A DNA stretch of 64,000 bases, from contig NZ_JAPDIA010000001.1 in the NCBI RefSeq assembly GCF_029525575.1, forward strand, positions 1 to 64,000. Reading direction: 5' to 3'. This DNA is from Cohnella rhizosphaerae. GTDB taxonomy: Bacteria; Bacillota; Bacilli; Paenibacillales; Paenibacillaceae. Below the pieces are notes generated by a model. The model ran no database searches. It was not told the origin of the DNA and saw only the letters and a list, made by a program, of their open reading frames with translations. Below are positions 1 to 8,869 of this stretch, piece after piece (the first letter of the stretch is position 1; the number at the start of each line of letters is the position of its first letter). Both the position numbers and the translations under genes were made by a program.

Positions 1-348
1 TGTGAAAGCTTGTCCGCTTCGTTTCCGAGGCAGGAATTAGATCTTATCATAACTTCGCGACTCTTGCAATACCCTTTTTTTCTTCCCTTCGAAACAAGTA
101 TGTATAATCACCAGTGTTCGGATGGCTTTAAAACGGATTCGCAAAAGGCACAATAAGTAATTTAACACATCCACGCCGAGATGCGCAACCCCTTTTTTTA
201 AAAATATATTTGTATCTTCGCTTCGCACCATGAATGCGTAAGGAATGAACAAAAATCGCGATGGCGCTCCAGCCGTTCGATGCTATGCTGAAGGGGAGAA
301 TCTACTCATTCATTCATCTATATAGAAAGAAAGCGAGGCGAAAAACGC
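1..348. other. intergenic stretch at window edge, no gene supported
   Basis: No convincing gene is seen here. A minus-strand open frame of about 70 codons (37-252) has only a TTG start with no ribosome binding site and resembles nothing I recognise. The stretch is AT-rich around 195-215 and leads into the isomerase gene at 349, whose promoter is probably here, but no confident -35/-10 pair was identified. Confidence 0.5.
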
Positions 349-1188
349 TTGTCTTATTTATCTTTAAGCACATGGAGCTTGCATCGGCTGCTCGGTCCGC
401 TCCGGTGGACGGCCTGGGATGCCGCCGGTGAGCGTCATATCGTTAACGAACAGGAACAACCGGAAAGTTTGACGCTGCTTCAACTGCCTGCCGAGGCGGC
501 GAAAAGAGGCTATGAAGCATTGGAAATCTGTCACTTCCATTTTCCAAGCACGGAACCGGATTACCTGCTTCAGCTCCGAGAAGCCTTCCAAGCATCCGGC
601 GTTCGCTTCGATACGCTGCTGCTGGATTACGGGGATCTGACTTCCAACGACGCCAATCGGCTGAAGGCGGATCTGACGCTCATGCGCGCGTGGATCGATG
701 CGGCGGCACATTCCGGAGCGAAACAAATCAGAATCGTCGCCGGCGAACGCGAAGGATCGGACAAAACGGCTTTGGCGCAGTCTGCGCGGCACCTTAGAGA
801 ATTGGCTGCTTATTCAAAAGGGAAAAACGTCAATGTCGTTACCGAGAATTTTAAAGCCCTGACCGCCACCGGCGACGATTGCCGCGAGCTCATCACGCTG
901 ACCGAGCCGGACGTTCAGTGGATCACGGACTTCGGCAATTTCTCGGGCTCGCGCAAGTACGAGGAGCTCGATATCATCCTGAAGCATAGTGTCTCCGTAC
1001 ACGCGAAAGCGCAGTATGACAAGCAGGGGCTGCCGGATCGCGCAGAATTCGAAACGTGTCTGGTGCGATCGGTCCAAAGCGGCTTCGACGGGGCTTACGT
1101 ATTGATTTACGACGGTCCGGGAGACATGTGGGAAGGGCTGGAACGAATCAAAACGATCGTTCTGGACATGCTGAAAGAAGCGCAATAA
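349..1188 (+). CDS. sugar phosphate isomerase/epimerase-like TIM-barrel protein
   Basis: A 279-residue protein of the xylose-isomerase-like TIM-barrel superfamily, whose cytoplasmic members isomerise or epimerise sugars. The family's metal-site strands are visible as ALEICHFHF near residue 60, VVTENF near 164, WITDFGNF near 190, SVHAKA near 217 and YVLIYDG near 250, giving Glu, Asp, His and Glu/Asp ligand candidates. The start is a TTG preceded by a weak AGCGAGG. It is a single gene followed at once by a strong hairpin. The substrate cannot be read from the sequence; sugar metabolism is inferred from the family and from the carbohydrate genes elsewhere in the window. Confidence 0.8.
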   Translation: MSYLSLSTWSLHRLLGPLRWTAWDAAGERHIVNEQEQPESLTLLQLPAEAAKRGYEALEICHFHFPSTEPDYLLQLREAFQASGVRFDTLLLDYGDLTSNDANRLKADLTLMRAWIDAAAHSGAKQIRIVAGEREGSDKTALAQSARHLRELAAYSKGKNVNVVTENFKALTATGDDCRELITLTEPDVQWITDFGNFSGSRKYEELDIILKHSVSVHAKAQYDKQGLPDRAEFETCLVRSVQSGFDGAYVLIYDGPGDMWEGLERIKTIVLDMLKEAQ

Positions 1189-1195
1189 ACGAATC

Positions 1196-1222
1196 GCCCC
1201 GCATGCCGTGAGCATGCGGGGC
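1196..1222 (+). terminator. intrinsic terminator after the isomerase gene
   Basis: A perfect 11-bp stem (GCCCCGCATGC paired with GCATGCGGGGC, loop CGTGA) followed by TGTTT. It lies between converging genes, so it may also stop transcripts of the NlpC/P60 gene. Confidence 0.85.
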
Positions 1223-1240
1223 TGTTTAGGATTGGCGTTT

Positions 1241-1720
1241 TTATAAAATTCTTTTGGCAGTAACGTACCTGGCTTTCCAATACGCGCTGTTCATGCTCGA
1301 TACGGTGACGCCTTGACTGGTGCTGGCATGGAGGATGTTGCCGCTGCCCGCGTAAATGGCCACATGGCCGATCATTTTGTTCGAGGAGCTGAAGAAAACG
1401 AGATCGCCGACGCTCAGCGAGGCTTTGGCGACTTTGGTGCCCTTGCCGGCCATGGCGGCCGCCGTGCGAGGCAGCGTCGTGCCTTCTTTGCCGAAAATAT
1501 ATTGAACGAACGACGAGCAATCGAATGCGGAAGTCAATCCGCTGGCCGCGCCGTAAAGATAAGGCGTTCCTATGTATTGCTTGCCGAACGAAAGCAATTC
1601 GAGCGACTTGGGTGTCGCGGCGGAAGCCTTGGATGCTCCCAGCGCGGCTGCGCCTCCGAATAACAAACCGGCTGCAAGGACGGCGGATACGACAGGTCTG
1701 ATGAGTTTGCGAACGTTCAT
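1241..1720 (-). CDS. secreted NlpC/P60 peptidoglycan hydrolase
   Basis: A 159-residue exported cysteine peptidase of the NlpC/P60 family, which cuts gamma-D-glutamyl-diamino acid bonds in peptidoglycan stem peptides. A signal peptide covers about residues 1-34 (hydrophobic core, then a KASA-A cleavage site). The mature part is essentially one catalytic domain. The catalytic Cys68 lies in FDCSSF, His119 in IGHVAIYAG and a polar His131 in ILHAS, all in family order. No SH3 or LysM wall-binding module is present, so this is a minimal single-domain enzyme. GGAGG lies upstream of the ATG. It appears monocistronic, converging with the upstream isomerase gene. Cell-wall remodelling is inferred from the family. 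Confidence 0.9.
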   Translation of the reverse strand: MNVRKLIRPVVSAVLAAGLLFGGAAALGASKASAATPKSLELLSFGKQYIGTPYLYGAASGLTSAFDCSSFVQYIFGKEGTTLPRTAAAMAGKGTKVAKASLSVGDLVFFSSSNKMIGHVAIYAGSGNILHASTSQGVTVSSMNSAYWKARYVTAKRIL

Positions 1721-1875
1721 AAGTTAGGATCCTCCGGGCAATTGAATGTTAATCTTGCTCGGGATTGATCTTAACACATCTGAATCACCCTCATTTTCCC
1801 AAAAAGAGCGTAAATCCGCTTCTATCGCCGCTAAAACGCAGATTGTTAAAATACAGTGAGAAAACGTTAATCGTG

Positions 1876-1904
1876 AAAAACCGCCGGAAATGCTTCCGGC
1901 GGTT
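1876..1904 (-). terminator. intrinsic terminator after the WGxxGxxG protein gene
   Basis: An inverted repeat with arms AACCGCCGGAA/TTCCGGCGGTT and a GCAT loop. On the minus strand it is followed by a T tract just downstream of the stop codon of the gene at 1912. Confidence 0.9.
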
Positions 1905-1911
1905 CATGGTT

Positions 1912-2415
1912 TTAACGACGATCGTCGCTCGTGTGGCGCGAACGCATGCCGGCAAGGCCGAGCAAGCCGAGCAAGCCAAGCCAGCCCCAGTTCGAGCCGC
2001 GACGCGTCTCGGTCGTAGCCTTGGCTCTGTAAGTGCCGTCCATCGACCTCGTGTGGTAGGTCCCGCCCGTCGTCGGCGTATTGTAGCCGGTGTAGCTGCG
2101 CGCGTTATACGTGCTCGAGGACGTGCCCGTACCCGAATAGGTGCCGCCCATTCCGGTCGTATTCGTACGATAGCCGCCCATCGTGCCGCCGGTACCCATG
2201 CCCGAAACGCCGGTGTCGCTCGTGCCGTACATGCCCGTCGTACCGTGCATGCCGTAAGTCGTGCCCGTCGTGCCGTAAGTTCCTGTCGTGCCGTACGCCG
2301 CAGGCGTCGGCGAAGGACTAGGTACAGCGGTCGAATAAGAAGTCGCGTAGGCCGGAACGGCCAACATCATGGACAAGCACGTGCAAGCTGCTGCTTTGCG
2401 AAGCGTCGAATTCAA
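1912..2415 (-). CDS. small secreted Gly/Thr/Tyr-rich protein with C-terminal WGxxGxxG-type anchor
   Basis: A protein of about 167 residues with an N-terminal signal peptide (hydrophobic run ending AVPAYA), a long low-complexity middle dominated by Gly, Thr, Tyr and Ser (repeats of TYGTTG, GTGG and TYS type) and a C-terminal NWGWLGLLGLLGLAG segment followed by basic residues. That tail matches the WGxxGxxG membrane-tether motif seen in small Firmicute surface proteins. I chose the TTG start at 2415 because GAGGAGG lies 7 bases upstream; an in-frame ATG at 2496 lacks such a site and would bury the signal peptide. The function is unknown. A strong terminator follows. Confidence 0.65.
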   Translation of the reverse strand: MNSTLRKAAACTCLSMMLAVPAYATSYSTAVPSPSPTPAAYGTTGTYGTTGTTYGMHGTTGMYGTSDTGVSGMGTGGTMGGYRTNTTGMGGTYSGTGTSSSTYNARSYTGYNTPTTGGTYHTRSMDGTYRAKATTETRRGSNWGWLGLLGLLGLAGMRSRHTSDDRR

Positions 2416-2572
2416 AATGTGTTCCTCCTCGGGAATGGGATTGACAAGTCCAAGCGCGAATGCTCTTGTAATGTCCCTCGCATGGCCCGAGCGCATACCG
2501 TGAGAAAACTGCCATTCCGCTCAATCCGGCCCTTCGCAGGCAGCAAGTCCTAACGAACGATGGATGCCGTAA

Positions 2573-3686
2573 TTATTTAAATGCGGTTAGCGGCACCGCA
2601 AACTCCGGCATGCCGGCCGCATACGGCGTATATTCGTACTGCTCGAAATAAATGACCAAAGATCCGTGGCTCAGGAAATACGGACGGTCGGCTTCGATCG
2701 ATTTGAACGGGGTCAGCAGTTCCAGTTTGCGTTGTTTGATTTGCGCCTGGATCGCGTTGTTGATTATGGAAACGTAATCGGCGCCGCCGGCCCCGGCGAT
2801 GTCCTTGAGCGAAAGCAGCTCTCCCGTCTTCAGATCGAACGTATAGGGCACGCGGTGGGTGCCGCCGTGCGCCCCGCCGGTATAAACGTAGTAGTCCACG
2901 TACAAGCTAAGCAAACCCGTTTCATTATTCGCGATCTTATAAATGCCTTCGAATTCGACAGGCGGAAATTCGGTGTCCGGATAGCTTTCCTCGGCCTCGG
3001 CATTGTCTTTGGCTGCCTGTTCGATCGTCTGGAGGCCGTTTTCGGCGTACTTTTCCGCTTCGCTCTTCAATTTGGCGTTGATCTTCGCTTGCGCTTCCTC
3101 GTTCTCCAAACCGGCAAAAACCGGATATGAGACGGTCAGCGACAGCTTGGAGGCGGCATGGGTAATCTGCTTCGACTGCCAGGTAAGCTGATTCTCGGCG
3201 ATGGGCGCAATCGATACGGTCTTGGTCGAAGCCTCGAAGCCGATGCTGTAGCCGAAGCTCTCGAGCACGAATCGCAGCGGCACAAAGGTCGAGCCGGCTT
3301 GAACGTATGCCGGGGAGGCGTACAGACGCTCGCCGTTCAGCCGGTAACCGGCTGCCGGGGACAGCTGCATCGTGCGGCCGCGGCCGGTCAGCGTCGTCTC
3401 CCGCGTCTTCGGGTCCCAAGCGGTCTTGATGCCCAGCCGATCGTTCAACGAACGGAGGCCGATATAAGATTCTCCGTTTACGATCGCGGCTGGCAGATAC
3501 ACCTTTTTTGCCTTCGATCGCGAACGGCCGCGCCGAAATTTGCAAAGCGGACTCGGAAGACGCCGCATCGGCGCGCGCGCCTCCGTTAACGCCTTCAAAT
3601 CCCGCGACCGCCAGCACGGCGGCCAACGCGGCGATTTTCGTCTTGCGCAGCATACCGGATGAATTTACCTTACGATGGTTGGACAT
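2573..3686 (-). CDS. copper amine oxidase N-domain / DUF3298-type secreted protein (frame broken once)
   Basis: About 370 residues when the frame break is repaired. Order: signal peptide (about 1-40); a copper-amine-oxidase N-terminal-like domain (about 55-155), recognised by VYLPAAIVNGESYIGLRSL and FVPLRFVLESFGY; then a DUF4163/DUF3298-like beta-rich domain with YYVYTGGAHGG and PYTFDLKTGELLSL. In Paenibacillaceae such proteins are exported and are not oxidases; the N-domain is a wall-associated module also found in stalk-type proteins. The start follows GAGGAGG. The frame breaks in a run of six T at 3504-3509; five would join EGKK to VYLPAAI. Its exact role is unknown. Confidence 0.75.
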
Positions 3687-3763
3687 GTTTGCGACCTCCT
3701 CTTGCCCGGATTTGTACATCTTCCTGCCTTTACCCGCTGTGACGCTTCGAGATTCAGTGTCCG

Positions 3764-4722
3764 TTAAAAATCTGTTCGGTAAATCGCTTTGTTCTCCAAG
3801 CCTCTGATCATCGGCGTCCACGATTCGCCGTCCGGCAGCGCGCCCAGTGCATCCTCCGCCATCTGCAGCTTGGCGTCCAGCGAATCGATATAATGGAGCG
3901 CGATCGCTTCGGCAGTCTGCGGCTGGACGGGGCTCCCCCCACTCGCCCAAATTGTGATGCGAAAGTATTAAGTGCTGCAGCGCGACGACCTTGGGCGAAT
4001 CGGCCGGAATGCCGAGCTTGAGCGCCGCCTCGGTAACCCAGACAGACGCCAGGGCAATATGACCGATCAATCGGCCTTGAAGGCTGTATTCGGATACGAT
4101 GCCGAGATTCGCCGTGAGCTCCTCGGTCTTGGCGATATCGTGAAGCAGGATGCCCGCGCGCAGCAGATCGGCGTTCAAGAAGGGACGCTGGCGGCATAAA
4201 AAAGTCGCCGATCTCGAGCATGCGGACGGTATGGTAGGCCAATCCCGCATAATAATTGTGATGATGCGTCTTGGCGGCGGGATAATGGGACAATTTGTCC
4301 CCGACCTTCGTCAGACAGTAGTCGACGAGTCCGCGCAGCTCCGCGTCGCCGATCTCGGATGCCGTCCGCTGGATCGTGCGTACCAGATCGACGGCGGCGA
4401 TCGGCGCGGCCTTGATAAAGTCCGCGATGGCGACGCCGTCCTGTTCGACGGCCAGACGAATCCGGTTGACCTTGATCTGCAGCTTTTCGCGGTAGAGCTG
4501 GACGACGCCTTGCACTTTGACCAGTCCCATCGGCGCGAACAGCCCCTTCTCGGCGGGAGACACGTCCCAATATTTGGCCGGCAGCTGGCCGCTCGCATCG
4601 CAGAGGACGATGTCGAAGTAATCTTTGGCCGGCGTCCCGTTCGTTTGCTTGACCTCGAATTCGCGCAGCAGGTAGAAGCCGACGAACTCGCTGCCGCTGG
4701 TCATTTCCCTGATTAACGTCAC
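3764..4722 (-). CDS. yhaM: YhaM-type 3'-5' exoribonuclease, OB-fold plus HD domain (frame broken twice)
   Basis: About 318 residues after repair, matching the roughly 314 of YhaM. The N-terminal OB-fold (about 1-95) contains the family start VTLIREMTSGSEFVGFYLL. The HD phosphohydrolase domain follows: HHHNYYAGLAYHTVRM (about 160-178), AGILLHDIAKTEEL with the metal-binding His-Asp, and HLILSHHNLGEWGSP. The family trims single-stranded RNA and DNA from the 3' end. The GTG at 4722 is chosen because it fits the family N terminus and has GGGATGGG upstream. Two breaks, six A at 4198-4203 and six C at 3935-3940, each disappear with one base fewer. The C terminus then reads ENKAIYRTDF. Confidence 0.82.
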
Positions 4723-4925
4723 GTACCCATCCCTGCTTTCCTTCTTTTGCAGACAGTATAGCAGAATCGCCAAGACCCTACTAATTACATTATAGATTAC
4801 ATAATAGACGACGGTACGCGACGAAAGGTTGACGGCAATCGCGATTTTTCGCGTTTTTGCGACCGACTGTTTGGACGGTCCCGATGTTGGCTAATGAATG
4901 TTAAAACGAAAGGAGTTGTCCGAAG

Positions 4926-5144
4926 ATGCCGAATCAGCACGTCGTGCCTCACGAAAAAGGCTGGGCCGTACGCGGCGAAGGCGCGAGCCGGCCGGAGGTC
5001 GTGACGAATACGAAGCAGGAGGCCGTAGAAGCCGCGCGCAAGCTTGCCCAGGAGCAGCGCTCGGAGCTTGTCGTTCACGGCAAGGACGGCCGCATTCAGA
5101 CGAAGGACAGCCACGGCCACGACCCCTATCCGCCAAAAGGGTGA
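4926..5144 (+). CDS. DUF2188 domain small protein
   Basis: A 72-residue protein matching the DUF2188 family over its whole length: HVVPHEKGWAVRGEGASRP, then a helix rich in Lys, Glu and Ala, then ELVVHGKDGRIQTKDSHG. No signal peptide or membrane segment is present, so it should be cytoplasmic. AAAGGAG lies about 11 bases upstream of the ATG. It is monocistronic, followed by a terminator and converging with htpG. The family function is unknown; it is common in stress-related contexts in bacilli, but nothing here shows this directly. Confidence 0.85.
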   Translation: MPNQHVVPHEKGWAVRGEGASRPEVVTNTKQEAVEAARKLAQEQRSELVVHGKDGRIQTKDSHGHDPYPPKG

Positions 5145-5186
5145 GCCGAGCGCCCCTCCGCGTGACGGACTGCCGGAATAAAGACG

Positions 5187-5229
5187 AACGGGACGCGACA
5201 GATCCGGCGATCTGCAGCGTCCCGTTTTT
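5187..5229 (+). terminator. intrinsic terminator after the DUF2188 gene
   Basis: A long stem with outer arms AACGGGACGC and GCGTCCCGTT and inner arms CAGATC/GATCTG, ending in GTTTTTG on the plus strand. Confidence 0.85.
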
Positions 5230-5254
5230 GCGGTTTGCCCGCTTTAATCCGATT

Positions 5255-7135
5255 TTATACCATCACCTTGCAAATATCGTTCGTGAACTCGACCGGATCC
5301 TCGATCGGCAGACCCTCGATGAGCAGCGCCTGGTTGTATAGCAGCGCCGTATACAGGCCGAGCTTTTCCTTGTCCGACTCGAAGGCGCTCTTCAGCGACT
5401 TGAAGACGTCGTGATGCGTGTTGATCTCCAGCACCTTGTCGGCCTTGACGTCCGGATTGTTCGGCATCATGCGCAGCACCTTTTCCATCTCGATCGTCAC
5501 TTCGCCCTCGGTGGACAGGCAGACCGGATGCGAACGCAGACGCTTGGACGCCTTGACGCTCTTGACCTTGTCGCCGAGCAGCTCCTTCATCGCGCCGAAC
5601 AGCCCTTCGTTGTCCTGCTGCTCCTGCTGCGATTCCTTGGCCTCGTCCTCGGTCTCGATGCCCAGATCCCCGCTCGACACGCTGCGGAATTCCTTGTCCT
5701 TGTACTTCATGATCATCTTGATCGCGAACTCGTCGATATCGTCGGTGAAGTAGAGGATCTCGTAGCCCTTGTCCGCGACCAGTTCGGTCTGCGGCAGCTT
5801 CGCGATGCGCTCGTTCGAATCGCCGGTCGCATAGTAGATGTACTTCTGCTCTTCCGGCATCCGGGAGACGTAATCGTCGAGGCTGACCAGCTTCTTCTCC
5901 TTGGAGGAGTAGAACATAAGCAGGTCCTGCAGCGTATCCTTGTGCATGCCATAGTCGCTGTAAACGCCGTACTTCAGCTGACGTCCGAACGCTTGGTAGA
6001 ACTTCTCGTACTTCTCCCGGTCGTCGCGCTGCAGCCGCGTCAGTTCGCCCTTGATCTTGCTCTCGATGTTTTTGGCGATCAGCTTGAGCTGGCGGTCGTG
6101 CTGCAGCATCTCGCGGGAGATGTTGAGCGACAGGCTCTCCGAATCGACCATCCCTTTGACGAAGCTGAAGTAGTCCGGGAGCAGGTCGCCGCACTTGTTC
6201 ATGATCAGGACGCCGTTCGCGTAGAGCTCGAGACCCTTTTCGTATTCCTTGGAATAGTAGTCGAACGGCATGCTCTCGGGAATGTACAGAATCGCCTGGT
6301 AAACGATCGCGCCGTCCGCGCTTATATGGATATGCTTCAGCGGCTTGTCGAAGCCGTAGTGCTTTTCGTTGTAAAAGTTTTCGTAGTCTTCGTCCTTCAG
6401 CTCGCTCTTGTTTTTGCGCCAGATCGGCACCATGCTGTTGACGCGCTCATCCTCGGTGTACGATTCGTACTCGTTCTCCGTGCCTTCCTTAAGACGGCTC
6501 TTGGTAGCGTTCATCTTGATCGGATAACGGATGAAGTCGGAGTATTTCTTGATAATGGAACGCAGGCGGTATTCTTCGAGGTATTCGTCATAGTTGTCGT
6601 CCTCGGTGTTGTCCTTGATCTTGAGCGTAATCTCGGTGCCGACCTCGTCCTTGCTCGCGGGCTCGATCGTGTAGCCCTCGGCGCCGTCGGATTCCCATTT
6701 GTAAGCGGTGTCGCTGCCGAGCGCGCGGCTCACGACCGTCACGGTATCCGCGACCATGAACGCCGAATAGAAACCGACGCCGAACTGGCCGATGATGTCA
6801 TGGCCTTCCTTGGACGCGTTCTCCTGCTTGAAGGCGAGCGAGCCGCTCTTGGCGATGACGCCCAGATGCGTCTCCAGCTCCTCCTGGGTCATGCCGATGC
6901 CGGTATCGCGCAGGGTCAACGTGCGGGCGGCTTTGTCGGGAATGACCTGAATATAATAGTCGTCTTTGTTGAATACGAGCTTGTCGTCGGTCAACGCCTT
7001 GTAATAGATCTTGTCGATGGCGTCGCTCGCGTTCGAGATCAGCTCCCGCAGGAAAATCTCCTTCTGCGTATAGATGGAGTTGATCATCATCTCCAGCAGC
7101 CGTTTGGATTCGGCCTGGAACGGTTTCTTTTCCAT
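5255..7135 (-). CDS. htpG: Hsp90-family molecular chaperone HtpG
   Basis: A 626-residue cytosolic ATP-dependent chaperone of the Hsp90 family, full length for bacilli. The N-terminal GHKL ATPase domain shows ELISNASDA (Glu31, Asn35, Asp38 for Mg-ATP), DTGIGM near residue 80 and [11 protein letters not shown] near 115. The middle domain includes the conserved [11 protein letters not shown] segment, and the C-terminal dimerisation domain ends in [11 protein letters not shown]. The ATG at 7135 is preceded by GGAGAGAG; an in-frame extension upstream lies inside the operator and is not used. It is monocistronic. The promoter carries a CIRCE element, so HrcA control is predicted. The frame is intact. 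Confidence 0.97.
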   Translation of the reverse strand: MEKKPFQAESKRLLEMMINSIYTQKEIFLRELISNASDAIDKIYYKALTDDKLVFNKDDYYIQVIPDKAARTLTLRDTGIGMTQEELETHLGVIAKSGSLAFKQENASKEGHDIIGQFGVGFYSAFMVADTVTVVSRALGSDTAYKWESDGAEGYTIEPASKDEVGTEITLKIKDNTEDDNYDEYLEEYRLRSIIKKYSDFIRYPIKMNATKSRLKEGTENEYESYTEDERVNSMVPIWRKNKSELKDEDYENFYNEKHYGFDKPLKHIHISADGAIVYQAILYIPESMPFDYYSKEYEKGLELYANGVLIMNKCGDLLPDYFSFVKGMVDSESLSLNISREMLQHDRQLKLIAKNIESKIKGELTRLQRDDREKYEKFYQAFGRQLKYGVYSDYGMHKDTLQDLLMFYSSKEKKLVSLDDYVSRMPEEQKYIYYATGDSNERIAKLPQTELVADKGYEILYFTDDIDEFAIKMIMKYKDKEFRSVSSGDLGIETEDEAKESQQEQQDNEGLFGAMKELLGDKVKSVKASKRLRSHPVCLSTEGEVTIEMEKVLRMMPNNPDVKADKVLEINTHHDVFKSLKSAFESDKEKLGLYTALLYNQALLIEGLPIEDPVEFTNDICKVMV

Positions 7136-7169
7136 CGCTCTACTCTCTCCTTCAATGCTCCGCATAGTG

Positions 7170-7196
7170 TTAGCACTCTCTCGCAGGGAGTGCTAT
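7170..7196. promoter_or_regulatory. CIRCE operator (HrcA binding site) upstream of htpG
   Basis: TTAGCACTC, nine bases, then GAGTGCTAT: a CIRCE inverted repeat with one terminal mismatch to TTAGCACTC-N9-GAGTGCTAA. It lies just downstream of the predicted promoter, in the 5' untranslated region of htpG, the usual position for HrcA repression. Confidence 0.93.
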
Positions 7197-7207
7197 TTCC
7201 TTCTTTT

Positions 7208-7237
7208 TTTATAACATTGGATTCTTGGTAAAGTCAA
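7208..7237 (-). promoter_or_regulatory. sigma-A-type promoter of htpG
   Basis: On the minus strand TTGACT (7232-7237) and TATAAA (7208-7213) are separated by 18 bases (17 if TTATAA is taken). The predicted start falls just before or inside the CIRCE element. Confidence 0.75.
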
Positions 7238-7277
7238 TACGAAGACGGTCCTGCGCCAAGACGAAAATGTCGGGATA

Positions 7278-8825
7278 TTATTCTCCCGCGAGCTCGCGCT
7301 GGAACGCGGCGATGGCCCGGTACTCGTCCTTCAGGCTCCGCGAGACGCCGATAAAGATCGGCAGCAGCTTGTGATACACGGCCGCGTGCGCGGCGTCCGG
7401 CACATGCCGGTGCGTCGCGCCGACCATGCCCGCCGCGACGTTCAGCGAGCCGATCCGTCCGGTCGCGTACAAGCCGAGCACGGCTGCGCCGAGGCAGGAG
7501 CTCTCGAAGCTCTCCGGCACGATCAGCTCCTGGTCGAAAATGTCGGCCATCATCTGCCGCCACAGCGCGGAACGCGCGAATCCGCCCGTCGCGTGGATCC
7601 GGCGGGGACGGCCGATTCGCTCCTCCACGGCAAGCAATACGGTATATAAATTAAAGATGACGCCCTCTAGCACGGCGCGCAGCATATGCTCCTTGCCGTG
7701 GTGCAGCGTGAGACCGAAAAACGAGCCTCTCGCATTGGCGTCCCACAGCGGGGAGCGCTCGCCGGTCATATAAGGATGGAATAAAAGGCCTTCGCTCCCC
7801 GGCGGCACCTTGGCGGCGATGTCCATAAGCAGGTCGTTCGGATCCATCTTCAGCCGCCTGGCCGTCTCGGACACCGACGATCCGAACTCCTCCCGGGCCC
7901 AACGGAGCAGGACGCCGCCGTTGTTGACCGGGCCGCCGATCACCCAGTGACGCTCGGTTAGCGCGTAGCAGAACGTACGTCCCTTCGGGTCGACGGCAGG
8001 ACGGTCGGTCACGGTCCGGATCGCGCCGCTCGTACCGATCGTCGCGGCCACGACGCCGGGCTCGATCGCGCCGACGCCGAGATTCGACAGCACGCCGTCG
8101 CTGGCGCCGACGATAAACGGCGTATCCGCCGCCAGCCCGGTCTGCCGGGCATAATCGCCGTGCAAGCCGGCGAGCGCATGCGTCGTCGGGACGAGCCGCG
8201 ACAGGCGATCCGCGGTCACGCCGGCCGCAGCGAGCGCCTCTTCGTCCCAATCCAGCCGCTCCAGATTCATAAGGCCGGTCGCGGACGCGATCGAATGGTC
8301 GACGACATACTCCCCGAACAGCCTGGCGAACACATACTCTTTAATCGAGACGAACCGGCGCGCGCTGCGGAACAGCTCGGGCTGCGATTCGCGCAGCCAC
8401 ATCAGCTTGGTCAGCGGCGACATCGGATGAATCGGCGTCCCGGTCCGAAGGTAAATCGCATGGCCCGTGCCGTCTTCCCGCAGGCGCTCCGCCCATGCAG
8501 CGCTGCGATTGTCCCCCCAAGTGATGCTGCGCGTGAGCGGACGCCCCTCTCCGTCCAAGGCAATCAGGCTGTGCATCGCCGAGCTGAAGGACACGAACAG
8601 GACGCGGCCGGGATCGATGCCGCTCCGGTCCATCACGTTGCGCAGCGTCTGAACGACGGCCCGGAATATCTCGTCGGGATCTTGCTCGGCGACGACGGGC
8701 GAGGGCGTATAAAGCGGATATTCTACGGTCGACTGCGCCGCGACTTTGCCGCTCTCCTCGAATAGCACGGACTTCGTGCTTGTGGTGCCGATATCGACGC
8801 CGATCATGTACATGGAAGCATGCAT
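7278..8825 (-). CDS. gntK: gluconokinase, FGGY family
   Basis: A 515-residue FGGY carbohydrate kinase that phosphorylates gluconate with ATP to 6-phosphogluconate. The N-terminal actin-like domain starts MIGVDIGTTSTKSVLFEE (phosphate loop) and the substrate region holds MHSLIALDGEGRPL and ITWGDNRSA. The C-terminal domain carries VGASDGVLSNLGVGA (catalytic Asp region), ATIGTSGAIR and the family signature around MTGERSPLWDANARG, with HATGGFARSALWRQ near 400. The length is normal for the family. The ATG at 8825 follows GAAAGAAGG. It sits 44 bases after the permease gene on the same strand, giving a gntP-gntK transcription unit. No phosphogluconate dehydrogenase gene follows. Confidence 0.93.
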   Translation of the reverse strand: MHASMYMIGVDIGTTSTKSVLFEESGKVAAQSTVEYPLYTPSPVVAEQDPDEIFRAVVQTLRNVMDRSGIDPGRVLFVSFSSAMHSLIALDGEGRPLTRSITWGDNRSAAWAERLREDGTGHAIYLRTGTPIHPMSPLTKLMWLRESQPELFRSARRFVSIKEYVFARLFGEYVVDHSIASATGLMNLERLDWDEEALAAAGVTADRLSRLVPTTHALAGLHGDYARQTGLAADTPFIVGASDGVLSNLGVGAIEPGVVAATIGTSGAIRTVTDRPAVDPKGRTFCYALTERHWVIGGPVNNGGVLLRWAREEFGSSVSETARRLKMDPNDLLMDIAAKVPPGSEGLLFHPYMTGERSPLWDANARGSFFGLTLHHGKEHMLRAVLEGVIFNLYTVLLAVEERIGRPRRIHATGGFARSALWRQMMADIFDQELIVPESFESSCLGAAVLGLYATGRIGSLNVAAGMVGATHRHVPDAAHAAVYHKLLPIFIGVSRSLKDEYRAIAAFQRELAGE

Positions 8826-8869
8826 GGTAAGACCTTCTTTCCTATCATGAATAGAAACGGCGGAGCAGC

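Noticed and set aside
37..252. 71-codon minus-strand open frame at the window edge
   Set aside because: TTG start without a ribosome binding site, no recognisable family, and AT-rich intergenic composition.
5411..7231. 606-codon plus-strand open frame opposite htpG
   Set aside because: Antisense shadow of a complete htpG, with no start signal or domain.
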